A DNA stretch of 64,000 nucleotides, taken from positions 5,562,759-5,626,758 of the forward strand of contig JABBOT010000080.1 in assembly GCA_016165875.1 (NCBI GenBank), written 5' to 3'. Positions 33,240 through 45,512 of the stretch are shown here, piece after piece. The notes below the pieces were generated by a model that was given only the letters and a program-made list of their open reading frames with translations, made no database searches and had not been told where the DNA came from. Made by a program: the position numbers and the translations under genes. This DNA is from Acanthopleura granulata (lineage: Eukaryota > Mollusca > Polyplacophora > Chitonida > Chitonidae). Every line of letters starts with the position of its first letter. The stretch's first letter is position 1.

Positions 33240-33860
33240 CATTCTAAAACTAGACCAACTTTCGATGGCAATTTTTTCCACTTCAGAAATACCCTCATAG
33301 GACACATCTCCAAAAAGTCTTTGTTCTTACAGGACTAACATTGCCATTGCCCTACATGTAGAATGGTGTCAAGCCTTTTCCTTGTAGGCTACCCTGTGCA
33401 TTCATACACCATCTCCAATGGTCCTGGCATTGGAGATGGCATCGAGTTGTAAGGTTTAAACGATGGCCTTCTATATTATTGTACATGCCAATAATGTCTA
33501 CTAAGTGACTAATGAAAAATGCAAATTTTAACGAGTACAACATCGTTATAAAACAATTACACCGACAATGCGGACGAATGGGTTTCCTTCTCTTGTTTCG
33601 GTTTCTGGCCTTTTTCTTGTGTGTTTTCACACCTGAGGTGACCGCCACATGTTATGCTATTGGCATTCGGGTGTTTACAGCCGTCGCGGCAGAGCACACG
33701 TCCATACAAGAGCGTTATGCTCAGTTACAGGACTTACGGCGGGACTGGAGCATCGGGTTGAGAATGTGTGGAAGCGAGTAGCAATGTATGCGAGTAACAT
33801 AAGTGCGTCGGTCTTCACGGATTTCTATATTTCTTTACATGGAATAATTGAACAAGGGGT
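33240..33860 (+). pseudogene. Module D (partial) plus module A, copy 3
   Basis: 'gcattggagatggcatcgag' and 'aatgcggacgaatgggtttc' mark the A part. An open frame to 33781 carries a hydrophobic leader, MGFLLLFRFLAFFLCVF, then TSIQERYAQLQDLRRDW. Copy 6 has TSIQERYVQLLELRRAW in the same frame. A second frame (33649-33876) matches the copy-4 frame, RRGRAHVHTRALC against RRGMTQVHARALC. Two frames are therefore similar to different copies, as expected when DNA similarity is high and indels have occurred. Confidence 0.45.
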
Positions 33861-33879
33861 GAAAAGATCCTTGTGAGTA

Positions 33880-34135
33880 GATTTTGTGGAAACCATTTGA
33901 CGCCAGGTTCGGTGATATTAGATTTTGATCAAGTTATACACAGGAATATTATGTCGCGTTAGTACGATTAGGTGTAAAGTCTACGTGAACTTGAAACCAG
34001 GCCATTTCGTCGTTAGATTAGATTTCATAGATCTATTCAGTACTCTTACTCCAAGCAATTGCTTTGTCAGCTTTGCTCTGGATTCTATAACGAGTTGTTT
34101 TCAGAGCATCTCTACAAGTGACTGCACTTAAGTGT
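33880..34135 (-). repeat. Module C, copy 3 (partial)
   Basis: 'gatctattcagtactcttac' and 'ataacgagttgttttcagag' match the left part of C copies 1 and 2. The right part is missing, replaced by a G run near 34160 and an unrelated sequence containing element H. Confidence 0.45.
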
Positions 34136-34273
34136 CCCAGTATTCATCCCACTCTAACGGGGGGGGGGGGCAAACAAAACACTGAACACGGAATTAACCC
34201 TTCCTTAAACATGTCCTGGACGTGGTGACACCAGTGGGTTGTAATTCTGCTTGCTAACCCCCACTTTTATCAG

Positions 34274-34375
34274 TTCAGTTGAACAAATAAGTGTTATGGC
34301 TTAACCCACTTGAGCAATATTGCGGCATATCTTGACCGCATCCTGACGACAGCGGGGATTAAATCAAGAGAGTAC
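34274..34375 (-). mobile_element. Element H, copy 3 (inverted)
   Basis: On the minus strand 'ggatgcggtcaagatatgcc', 'gcaatattgctcaagtgggt' and 'taagccataacacttatt' give the longest H copy in the window. The order (CCGC-rich start, 'atattgc', 'ttaagccata', tail) fits a known abundant molluscan repeat type, stated from general knowledge. Confidence 0.6.
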
Positions 34376-34844
34376 AAATAGTGTCCAAAGAGATAATGGC
34401 AACATCTAACACCAAACAAAAACAGACGAACGTGTTGAAAACCAGATACAATGAAACAAGCGTCAGACAAACTCTGAAAATAAATTTTTAACAGCATTGT
34501 GTATATAGAAATATCAGTTATCTCAGCCAAACTCAGTAAAAAAATCAACGGTGCCTTCGCAATCGACGCTGTGAGAAAAGCTTTGCCGGACATTAGCTAA
34601 GCATACAGTTAAGTAAGCTATAAATCTATACGGTGCCTTAGTGGGCACAGAATATATTGCATACACCAGCTCTCTGACTTTCACAGAATTGTTTATTGCA
34701 CATGCATGTCCATCTAGCACGTCTTCAAAAATAGTTTAACAGAAAATTTGGGATCAGGTTTAGTTTAGAACTCATTTTATCGATGCTTGCTTTTAATATA
34801 TTCAGATAATGCGATACTGAACTACACTTCGTCTTCATTGTTTA

Positions 34845-35450
34845 ATATTTTGCCAGATCGCAGAAATAAAGCCAGTGTGTTTTATCTACGTACCCACAAA
34901 TTAACTGATACTGTTACAAAGATGGCGCCAGTCAATCTCTCGATGGAAGATAAATAGTGAAGATTGCTTACGCCTTTTGGTATTTCAGCCAGATAATAAA
35001 TGGTTCTCCCTTTTATGACGACATGCACACGCATTTCTCATCAACTATTTGCATTGTATATAGTACTCGGATAATACAGGCTTGCCAGACTCTTGCTAAT
35101 GTCCCTAACCTGTTCAGGAAAGTGCTGCAGGCAATCTGCACCAAATTGCCATGTGAAACATCAAGTGTAGTGAGTGAAATCTGCTTTTCCTAACACAAGT
35201 CTATTTTGTCCCGGCCGGTGAATATGGCCCCTGTGGCTGTCATGGAAGCCGCGAACGTTTTCTAGACTCTTGTAGACTGGTATGGTTACGCAGAGAAGAC
35301 TTGGCGTCGACTCCACTGACACAGCCAAAAGAGGCGACATCAACCACCGCAACTAAGAAATTATATACCAATCATTCACAGACGTTCTGCGGAACGCTGA
35401 CCTGAGATTGTTGCATGCCATCTGTTTCTGAGATTCAGCTATATCTGATA
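34845..35450 (-). pseudogene. Module E (B-related), copy 2
   Basis: Aligns with 27470-28075 over its length. The minus frame keeps KQMACNNLRSAF (copy 1: TQMACNTFRSMF) and YIIS but then has a stop where copy 1 stays open. Located about 7.4 kb from copy 1, with the next A, C and B modules following in the same order. Confidence 0.45.
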
Positions 35451-35619
35451 GACAGACATTCGGGTAAGGGCTGTAGGTCAGATAATAGCATGATTATTTT
35501 CCAAAACAGCCTGGCACGGTTTGATTATGTAAATATAGTACATGATGTTTGAGACCACCGAAGGTCACATTATATATATGCCAGTTTGTTCTGACTTGGG
35601 CCCGCCTCTCTGTCCAGTT

Positions 35620-36030
35620 TCAAACATCAGTAAACATGGCTTATGTCGTAAAAGTATAACGTTCAGACAATATAACTACGTTACATCTACATGAAGCTAA
35701 GAATATGGCGTCATTATAAAAAAGAAAATTCACAGGAAATGCGGAAGAACGGGTTTTCTTCGTTTATTCAGGTGTCTGGCCTTTTCATGTGTGTTTGTGA
35801 CAGAACTTGTACACGTTATCAGAGCTGGAGAGAGGAGTCCTCAGGTGACTACCATATATGCTGTTGGCAATTGGTTGTTTGCAGCCGTCGCGGTATGACA
35901 CAAGTCCATGCAAGAGCTTTATGTCCAATTACAGAAGTTATCACCGACATGGGCCATCGCGTAGCGGATGTGTGGAATCCAGTTGCAATACGCTGAATGC
36001 AAATTCGGAAGTAACATGATAAGCCCGTTG
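35620..36030 (+). pseudogene. Module A, copy 4 (longest open frame)
   Basis: A frame open from 35691 to 35996 (101 codons) includes MRKNGFSSFIQVSGLFMCV and five cysteines, then RRGMTQVHARALCPITEVIT. It is the only A copy in which this frame crosses the whole module. A mildly hydrophobic start might be a signal sequence. No domain recognised. Either a living short exon or the copy that happens to have escaped a frameshift. Confidence 0.35.
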
Positions 36031-36059
36031 CACTCAACAGATTTTTTTTCTTCCTAATA

Positions 36060-36620
36060 CCAAATAAATCGAAAAGGAATGAAAGGACCCTTGTGAGTAG
36101 ATCTTGTAAAAATCGGTTTTTGTCAGGTTTCGTAACATTAGATTTCAGGCCACTTATTCACTGAAATAGTGTCTGTAGTGTTATTAAGATTAAAAAGTCT
36201 ACTTGAACTCGAAACTAGTCAATTTCCTGGTTAGTTTAGATTTTGTGGACTTTATAATTATTCTGTAACCTTCACACTAGATCCTCTTATAAGTTGTTGC
36301 GTAAGATATCTAAGCATCTTTACAAGTGACGAGTGTCGCCAATGTGAAGGGACTGCCAAGACACGGCGATAGTAGTACAGGAACAATTACAAAGCGATAC
36401 ATCCAGGAGTACGCGAAATGATTAGACTTATAGGCTTTATAATCCCCAAAGGAATTTTAGGGAATAAAATTTAACGCCTGAATCCCTTGAGGAGACTTCT
36501 GAGAGCAAGGCTTAAATATCGCATAACAGGATATACCAACCCCAGAAACACTCAGAGACATTTGATACCGAGAATGACCCCGAAACACGCGCTGAGTGAA
36601 ATTACAGGGAAATGTTAGCA
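36060..36620 (-). pseudogene. Module C, copy 4
   Basis: 'taggctttataatccccaaa' and 'aagcgatac' are kept. The minus frame SEVSSRDSGVKF corresponds to YEISSWNSGVNV of copy 1 but is soon out of register. Degenerate. Confidence 0.45.
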
Positions 36621-36949
36621 GGATTTATCCACATGTAATCCTCTGTTATCTCTTCCACAATGACTCGCGCCAGTTTCTATCGTCACGTTCGGCAAACAGC
36701 TCTGAAAGGCGCGTGTAGTGACCATGATTCGGTGCAATCTAATTCGCTGTTGGTACGTTGAAGTCGGTGCTGATTGGTAAACGTATATTCTGGACATACC
36801 TTCCAGCCGAAGAACCCGGGATCGCAGAGGGTTAAATATTCCGTGGTGAAAGAGATAAAGGGGTGACATGGGAGATTTCCCTGGAGATGGTTCTAGCGGA
36901 GGGTAATAATTCTGTTGCCTGTACACCCAGCGCCTTGACAAAACGAGAC

Positions 36950-39035
36950 CAAGTTTTCAGTCTTACGATCATGCTTGAGTTTTGGTTTGAAAATAATCAG
37001 CACATACAATGCGTAAACAAATTAATGCCTTGCATTCCATTTTCATTTTCCAGGATTCCGTCAGATATTAACAATAAAGCAAATATTATGCGAAATCTCC
37101 TATGGAATATTCCACAGGCCATTGGCACCAATGTTGGAAATCTGTGCAAATAAAATGGCATATCAAATATCAAGTATTGTGAGTGAAACACAAGCATTTC
37201 TCGACCATGTATGATCTGTACTTGAGTCCAGCCGTCGATGTCGGTGAACGATGAGAGATCTGCTGTTGCCGGCACACGTTTTGCGCCTGATGACCACTTT
37301 ACATGTCTGTTTTCTCTTGCTTGTAAATATCGCTCTTGTGGCAGAATACTTCCAAACACAACCCTGTTCAGAATTCTCTCGGAAAGGCTGTCGTTACCAA
37401 GGGAGGTCTTATCGTTGACTTTCATGATGGTGTTAAACATGAAAAACTTCTATACCGTTTCTCATACAAACGTCCCATGACAGAATATGCTGACTTTTTG
37501 AGGCGAATTCTTTTCGACGTCATCTGTTATTTCGTAGCAATGTCTCGATTTCTACTTCAGCGACCCTTACATCGGATAACACAACTTTGTTTTTAAGCAC
37601 GGATGTAGACTGCTTTCTCACACGAAGCTCTAAGCACCCTCATGTGTCTGATACAACTCTGGTCATACATGTAGACTCTCACTGAAATTTCCTCTGGCTA
37701 CGACTCCTCATCCACTGTCCTATACATGTTACCACAGCAGCTAGAGTTAAATTCCACAACCTAAATCCCTTTCAAATATGACTACTGATAGCAGCATCAG
37801 GGCCAAATTGCAGGACATATTCTCTGCACATTTCTTTGCTTGGATGTGCCCTCCGTTCATCCTAAACGTGAATGGGTGGTGTATTTAGTCCCCTGTGTCC
37901 GGAAGGATTACGTGCATGTTCGCTGTTTAATCCAGAAGAACACTACACAAGAACGTCCCAGAGCAGCAATTTGGGTGATAGCTCTACAGACACAATGTCT
38001 TATTGCCTTTTAATTTGGCCATAGCGTACCACTGGAGAGCTGGGTCAGTTAAATCCCTCTGTTATGCTTAATTTCTGCCATTGTGCAACCTGTGAATAAA
38101 TTTAGTTCAAGGCACATCGAGCTCTGTATTAACCAGACGCAATCTCAGATCGTCGTCTTTTCTTTAATGGATCGTTCGCCTAGAGCTTAATACTGATTCC
38201 CTCTAACAAAATGATCCCATCAATCCTGTCTGTCTGCAATAGCAATAGGACAAAAGTGAATGTCGCTGAAATCATTAAGGCGAAGGGTAATTTCACCAGT
38301 TGAGCCTAACCAACAGCCTATCAGTGTGTCCTACTTCATTAGGGTACCACCATGTTTATTTTGCTTGCTCCGATTGGAAGGCATCAATCGATTGATGTGT
38401 AAGTGTAAGTGTAAGTTAGACAGCAATTGTAAGTTACACAGAAACCTTGTCCTAATTACACTCAAACGTGTAGGCGTACAGGAAATCTGAGCGTTAATGT
38501 TTAAGACTTTGTCTGCGTTGATCTCGAGTGAAATCCTTTTTCACTTGATTGCACTTAGCTTAGGATGCCTTTTAGAAGCACTTATCATAAATTTGCTCAA
38601 CGTTTAAGTGGTCTGGGCACTTGTCACCTCGTTGTAGCTCTTTTTCTTGTCTAATTATCAGAAACCTCTCGTATAAACTGTCTCTTCTTTCAGCTGTGCA
38701 ATCTGTTAGTTGTTCCCACCTGTACATTAGTTCCTTCTTTTCCGATGACATTTTGATGGCAAATTGGTAAGGCATTACTGCAGTGCTTCAAAATCCAATG
38801 CTCAGTTCAGTCTGGACCATAGTCGCCATTGAATGTCATCTCGTAGCACAATCTATTAGATTCCTAACATTATAAAAGGAAACCTGGACGAACTTTGAAG
38901 GTAAAATGGTGGAGAGTTTGTCGTGACTGGAGATCTCACACAGTGATTTGTTAGCTCTCTACCAGTGATGTACAGATTGTCGTTTTTATAGTTCGTTTTC
39001 TGGAACTGACAAATGAAAACAAAAAACAATTTTGA
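36950..39035 (-). pseudogene. Module B, copy 2, with the longest conserved minus frame
   Basis: A 147-codon minus frame (37440-36997) begins with MFNTIMKVNDKTSLGNDSLS, continues RVVFGSILPQERYLQ, and contains ATADLSSFTDIDGWTQ and FHSQYLIFDM. Copies at 30.1, 44.7 and 51.4 kb share the ADL/FND/GWTQ or WTQE part with stops or shifts. The 5' edge of the conserved part in both B copies follows a TATAG, a possible splice acceptor. The rest of the 2.1 kb is conserved with copy 1 but without a long frame. Likely one exon of an old duplicated gene; family unknown. Confidence 0.45.
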
Positions 39036-39590
39036 CAAAGCGGGTCATGGGTATAAAGCAGATAAACTGCCTCGTCTGTTGTATGGACCTCGTTGTATCT
39101 CCTTTTTTAGCTCGGTATTTCGGTTTGGCTGTATATGATAGACGGAATAATGACACCAAAAGGGACAAGCCGTAAGGTGGATGTTGGGCGCTGAACCTCT
39201 TACAGAAGGTTGTTTACTGCCGTCGCTTTGAAACAGATGTCCACACGTGAAGACGAGCTGTCGACCCAACTACGCTCTGGGGCATATACACGAGAAAGTT
39301 TTGACCCAGGTGGCTCTGTACAGTCACTATTAACATAGAAACCCCTTGTTCCTAGGCGCAGAGTTCTCATCGCATCTAACAAAGGGGGTGAGAGGAAGAG
39401 CTGTTTGTGTATAAGATATTGCTGAAATTTTGGGCCTTCTGGTTGACTTACGTCAGCCTATGGGTTTTTGGGGGAAACAAGAACAACCTATACTTTTATT
39501 GCTTTTTTATAACGTAGTCAAAAAGTGGAAATCTATTTTTGTGCGACGCCATTTCCTAATCCAGACTCGTAAAACTAACGCCAAGGAGTT
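39036..39590. other. No gene seen
   Basis: Not clearly shared with the unit-1 counterpart, so either inserted here or lost there. Minus ORFs at 38986-39382 overlap one another and lack support. Confidence 0.35.
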
Positions 39591-39930
39591 GGTTGCAGTT
39601 AGCTTGAGGTGAGTTCTTCGAGATTTGAGAGAGCCTATACAGGTAGATGGGTGTCGGCGAAATCTGAGAAAGAATTACCTAGACACAGGGATGACGGTAG
39701 CGTTGGCTAATTACACGGAGGAAACAGTAGATATTCTCTATTAAAGTGATTGGGCATTGACTTTGAAGACCCCAAACAGAGTTTTGTGGAATAAGATTCA
39801 CACCTGACTCCGACGTCGATAAAGTTCTGAAGGATGCATTTCTAATGTTGAGGACAAGAAGTAAAATCTCTCTAGCTCACGGTATTACCAGTCGGCTGAT
39901 ACGATGTGAATGTTATTTGACTCTACAGCA
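39590..39930 (-). repeat. Module C, diverged extra copy
   Basis: 'gggtgtcggcga', 'ctagacacagggatga', 'aaagtgattgggc' and 'tggaataagattcacacctg' follow the same order as in C copies 1 and 5. More diverged than the others, and no frame is retained. Confidence 0.4.
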
Positions 39931-40254
39931 GTGGGTGTCTGTTGCGCGATCATTAATTGAGAAGACAATACCTGTGATCTCATCACTTCAACGGGACTTT
40001 ACCATCTTGATGTAATGTCATGCCTAGAAACGGGTGATCGATGGCGTTATCTCGATGCGTTTTACATATATTGTCAGGTGACGTAACTTTCGGTCAACAG
40101 TGTTGTTCATATAAAAAAATCAACCCGAAATTAGAAGCCGTGGTATAACTCTGTAGGTCGTCAACTCGTGCGTGCCAATCCTATTACATTGTGCAGTAGC
40201 TTGAAATTAGGTTTAGAGCCCTCACGGGGGAACATTTAATCAGATACCTTCAGT

Positions 40255-40580
40255 TTTATAACCTTCATCCTGCTAAGGCTTTGCCGCCTCCAAAACATTA
40301 GCAGAAATTGCTATCCCGGAGCATTCATTTGAAGCTCAATTTTAATTGATTTGTTCAAACTAGCCCGTTGAGTCTTGCACATTGAATCTGGCCGAAAAAT
40401 AGAACGAGACTATAAGAATCAGATTTCATCTAACATAGTACTTCTATTGTCCACTGGAACTTCCCAAGGACAGTTACGTCAGGCAAGGGAAAAAACCTGC
40501 TGTGCTTCCCACACCACTAACATTGTCATTGTGCTACATGTAGGACATATCCATTACGATACGGCCTGCGGATTCTTGGG
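40255..40580. repeat. Module D, copy 2
   Basis: 'atcctgctaaggctttg', 'attgtccactggaacttccc', 'agttacgtcagg' and 'attgtgctacatgtaggaca' match 31862-32110. No conserved frame. Confidence 0.5.
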
Positions 40581-40609
40581 AGATATCAGGTTTCTATATT
40601 AGCCCGCGC

Positions 40610-41395
40610 ATGACCATTGCCTCCATGTGGTAATTTTTTCATTACCAGTACGCAGTTTTACAGTAGTAAAAAGGTTTATTGCATTGTGAGGAACCTAGTA
40701 AAAACAACATACTTTGACTTAAATCTCAGTGCTGAAAATCAGTATGCAAGAACACGAGAATTCCGTAATATTCCAACAAACTGTTTTTTCTTCTGCACAC
40801 GCTACGTATGATGAGATTATACATAGACCGGGAAAACGAAACGATACGCTATCAAAAGTATTTCTTGTCTTGTCATTAGTGTCTTGAATCCTCGGCTCAA
40901 CGCATTCCACAACAAAATGTAGGTTTGGCTCTGTGCCATAGTAACGGTACATGGACGATGTAGTGCAGCCACAGTTAAATTTTAGGGAATGGGAGGCAAG
41001 GGTGGACCCCTTTTGTTTGTCTTTGGACAGAGCATTAATTAAGAACAGCAGTTCACATCTAGTGAGAAGTACTTGGTTGATTAATCGGCCACCGGAGCGA
41101 GGACGTCATCTTGTTGACAATTGATACCCAAGCCATGTATAGCTGTTGTCACACTTGTACACCGTCTATTTTCTGTATAAACTTACTATTCAGTTCGGTT
41201 ACGATTACAGTAAAGAGTAAAATCAGAGCATCGACGACATTGTGATAGTTAGCAAATAATCACACGTTGCTGGTGAAATCCGGCGACTTGTTAATTTACC
41301 CGAATCACGGTTTCATTGTTTCTGTTTATGCAAGTGTTTAAGGAGTAACAACTTGCACACCCCCTGAGCATCATGGCTTAAGTAGAATTGGGTGG
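40610..41395. other. No gene seen
   Basis: Between module D copy 2 and module F copy 1. Short ORFs only. No repeat recognised. Confidence 0.4.
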
Positions 41396-41399
41396 AAAA

Positions 41400-43680
41400 A
41401 AAATTACAGTGATAAATGAAGCTTATTAGACATCATTGGTCTAAAATTACTGGGATCACACTAGATGCCGGTTCAATCTCGGCCTTGGACAGGGATTTTG
41501 TAGATACATCTTCCCCTTTCTAGGTGCCTTGGCCACTACAGATATTGCAGGACTTTTGTTGGGCTTTCGACGCAGTGTTACGTTCGTAGACATTTGCTCC
41601 CAATCCCGCAAATATGTACAGGAGACGTGTTGAAAAAGCATGTGTAACTTGCTAATCGAGGATGATTTCCACGGGACCCCCAGCTTCTTTCACACATCAA
41701 ACTCACGGCACATCTGTTAATAATGAAAAAACTCCGTGTGGGTAGCAATAAATAATCTGCAAACAAACAAATAAAATCCATTTCAGTTTGAAGGAACTGA
41801 GACCAGAACATGAACATATCTTGCACGTTTATTTGCCAGTCCTCACTGGAGCATATCAAATAGGAAGATTTCTTGGAAGATGTATTACTTTCTATGCTGA
41901 AGAGTAGGGCATATTGAACCTAGGTGTTATCCATTAGACTTGCCTTGATCTACTAGGCTGCCTGGGTGTTTAAACCACACAAAAACATCGTAATTGAGGG
42001 AGAGCTCGAACTTTGACGTCTGTCCTACCCTTAATCAACCAGGATCATGTCCGCCGATTTCTCACCACCAGGCCATTATCGCTGTGAAAAGGGTTGGTGG
42101 GCGGACTGAAAGGGATTAGCATTTAAACAAAGCTCCGGTCATTAAATGTCACCGAAAACAGAGAAATGCGTTCTTGTACATTTGCACAAGACGCTGGTAG
42201 GACAGCGCCATGTAATAAATAGTCACCTCTGAGGTAAATAGAGACGACATGACCCTAAAGTATGTGAGTTTGTAAATGCACGCGATACATAAAGATAAGA
42301 GTAGGTTTGTTTAGTGGTTTTGAAGTTCTGATGTTGTTTATCTACAGTTCGTGGTGTTTTGCCCACAGCTCCCATATGTTTGTCTGTGATTACTCAATGC
42401 TCTTTATTTACTTATACAGAAATGATAATCGTTGTAAAAGAGCGCCTATCAGTTGGTTTTTTTATGGCATACACAAGAAGTGCATCTACTACAGAATTGT
42501 AAACATACTGATTTATCACTTTTGTTGCTGCATTCATATAAACAAATATCTACAGCAAGTCAAAACCAGAATAAGGAATAAATATTAAGAATAAAGTAAA
42601 CACTTGGAGTAATTTAAAACAAAGCCGAAAAAAGAGAAAAACAAATAAAAATGATTCAGCAAAGTCAGAATACTCAACGATACCACAAAGTCAGGATACT
42701 CACCGATAGCACAAAGCTAATAGCATGATCTTTGTAGATATCCAGGATACCAATTACTATCCAACAAACAGTAATTCCAAACAAATTCAAAACCAACGCA
42801 TTATGTAATTACATATTTCAATTTTATTCACGTACAAGATGTATCCAGCCATAAAACTAACCCCCCTTGAATTAGTAAAATAATGTTGAGTACTACATAA
42901 ATGACTACTAAATAAATAAATACAAAATAACGACAACAGCACCAATTGCAATGTACAGAAATACCTTCTTGCCACTAAACAACAGTATGACAGGAACAAG
43001 CAGACGTCCACACATAAAAAACTGCATAAAACGACACAAAGCTAATTCTGGAACGACACAGATAAATCTGATAATATACAGAAACCCATCAGTCCGTAAA
43101 CATGTGCGGACTGTACACTGCCAATAACTTCCTGAGCGAATACTTTTTTTGTTTAATTTGTATAGAAATTAAAGACATAACAAAATTCACTGATTTCCAG
43201 TGGTGGTTTCTGTGATATGGTTTTCTGAATGCAAACCAAGTCTCTCATCAACTTTGTAAGGGTAAATAAAAATGCTGATAGGAGCACATCACGTTTACCG
43301 TGTGTGATAAGATGCCCATCACGTGGCGGTAACTAAAGTAAATCGATGTTTTTTAGACAACATATTTTCAAAACTTTGCTTCCCCTACAAGGTTACCTAT
43401 ATCGTTAATACTGAAAATATGCAATGTCTAAAGAGATTACAAAATGTGTTCAATAAACCAGCAACATTTTGTAAATGACTGGAAACGAGATTTGCAGTGA
43501 CAACCCAAAGGGATTCAAAACTATTACGGCTTTGCCAATGTGAGAATAGTGCAGGGCATATGCGTAGGATTTTGTGTTACACTCATCCGTATCATCTTTA
43601 TTAAGTGAATGAAAAAAAGTGTAATTTGTATTAAAGAAAAAAAAACAAATGTTTGTTAACATTCCAATTGCACGTTATGT
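41400..43680. repeat. Module F, copy 1
   Basis: Aligns with 48150-50540. Shared words: 'cactagatgccggtt', 'gttatccattagact', 'ggactgaaagggattagca', 'aaatgtcaccgaa', 'ttcgtggtgtt', 'ttgtatagaaatta', 'gaatgcaaacc' and 'aaatcgat'. No frame is conserved between the copies. Some parts are A-rich, producing spurious hydrophobic minus ORFs. Confidence 0.6.
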
Positions 43681-43689
43681 GCATTTAGG

Positions 43690-44340
43690 AATATCAACCA
43701 TTCTGGAGGATAAAATCAACGATAAGTGCTCTGCCTTCAACAAAGTTGGTATTTGCGTCTCAGACACCTTACACAAGATCAGACAAAGAAACACGAAAAT
43801 GCTGGAATAAGCTCAGTACATACAATTGAACAAAATAATCAAACAGTACAACTTACAATACTATACAAATACAATATAGGTAATTACAAAATGTAGTCTC
43901 TTAGAGAGATTACCGGCCAAATCCGTATGTAATTGACAGTCTTCCAAACGCGGGTCAGTCGTCGTAAATATGAAATCCACAGTTCATGGGAATTCTTGAA
44001 TGGAGGAATGGCACTGGCATGCCAGTGACGAACGATAGTAGGTACTGCACGCCGACGAGTTTTTGGATTGAAGACGATGGCTTCCGTAATGCCGAGGGGA
44101 AAGTCACTTCTAGTGTCAAATTGGCCTGGAAAGTACCCAATCGCACAAGGAAACAATGAGCGATACAAGCTCCAACATAACATCTCAGATAAGACACCAA
44201 GCGGCGAAACACAAGCTCACAAAATGCTACATACAGAAAAATGGAGCACAAAACGACCAATGTTCATTGGCATGAAAGACTAACACCAATACATATTCCA
44301 ACCAAATCATTTCAAGTGGACGTAAGTAAAGGCTATATCT
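43690..44340 (-). repeat. Repeat J, copy 3 (inverted)
   Basis: On the minus strand: 'tgtttcgccgcttgg', 'gcttgtatcgctcattgttt', 'tgtgcgatt', 'actcgtcggcgtgcagtacc' and 'gaactgtggatttcatattt'. The same landmarks occur in copies 1 and 2. It holds the longest J frames (minus 44183-43884, 99 codons; 44260-43955, 101 codons) but the other copies do not share them. Confidence 0.65.
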
Positions 44341-44499
44341 GTCTATAACTTCGCTCATACTTATAGAGTAACGTAAAGAATATTCAACATGGTTTGATAG
44401 TACACATGATTAAAACAGATGGAACTTTTCCAAAAAGTACGCCCTGTTTACAATAACATTAAATGTGATATCTAAATATAGAGTTTGGAGAAACTGTAC

Positions 44500-44532
44500 G
44501 GCGAAAAAAATATATATATATAATATTTTAAA
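44500..44532. repeat. AT dinucleotide tract
   Basis: An A run followed by (AT)n and 'aatattttaaaa'. A simple repeat just before the module B/E copy. Confidence 0.7.
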
Positions 44533-44559
44533 AACGGGTTTCACAACAATATTAGGTCA

Positions 44560-44960
44560 TACTCTAGCGCCAGTCACATTTTTCTAATTTCCCTGATCTG
44601 TAATGGAAAGTGCCGCAGGCCATCAGGAGCACAGCATGAAAGCTGTAAAGTGCGATATCAAGCATCAAGTGTCGTGAGAAAAACAAATCCAGGGCCAGTG
44701 TTTTTCGACCACGAATGATCTCTTCTTGAGTTCAACCATGGGTATCATTGAACATTGACAGATCTGCTGTTGTTGACACACGTCTGCCTCTTGATGGTCA
44801 TTTTACACCTCTGTATTGTCCCGGTCCGCCAACATACCTTCCGTGCACTTCAAGGGACAACTCTCTTTTTGATTCTCGTGTGCTAGCTTCGGTTGCTAGT
44901 TGCCATTTTGGCGTGGACTCCCAGGACATCGAAGAAAGAAGGTCGTCAACTTAAGTAACG
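44560..44960 (-). pseudogene. Module B/E, copy at 44.7 kb
   Basis: On the minus strand the frame keeps RVSTTADLSMFNDTHG, then a stop in place of the W of GWTQ, then TQEEIIRGRKTLAL. An earlier stop follows RVVP, at the same place as the stop in B copy 1. The protein-level match to the 37.2-kb frame is clear while the frame is broken. Confidence 0.5.
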
Positions 44961-45461
44961 CGAGCAGACCAATGCTTGGAGCAACACATGGCAACCATGA
45001 TCTTCAACCGTGTCTCGCTTAAGACCTGATACATGTATCGTAGTTTTGTGTCAAAGCACATTTTCATTACGTGTTCGTGGTACAAGGACTTTAAACACTA
45101 AAGCTCATACAACTCTCTTCTGGCCTCTATCTGAAATTTATTCTGTCTCTGACCTCAATTCTGATTTTGTCCACCACTGAATCTAACCACCGTGGGAAAG
45201 AGTAAATAGTTCTCCGGTAACTCTCAGGTCTGATACATGTAACTATGTAGGAATTTTCATTTATGAAAATGGCTATTGCCAAGAGTTCCCAATAAGCTGT
45301 GAGGCTTTCTGCCCGGGCGATATGTGTTAGGATTCTTCTTCTGTCTTCACGTCCCAAATACGACGTGCGTACTTGGCGCACGGCGAAGTTACTTATACAT
45401 GTATTTGTTACTCCCAATGCCTGCAACAACGATAAGGCAGCCGCAAAAGGATTTTGATTCG

Positions 45462-45512
45462 TGTTTTAAGCCGTACTCAATAATATTTCACTTATACGAC
45501 GGCGGACGACAA
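45462..45512 (-). repeat. SINE-1 3' end fragment
   Basis: 'gtgttttaagccgtactcaa', 'taatatttcacttatacgac' and 'ggcgga' are the reverse complement of the SINE-1 3' end. Only about 50 bp. Confidence 0.7.
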
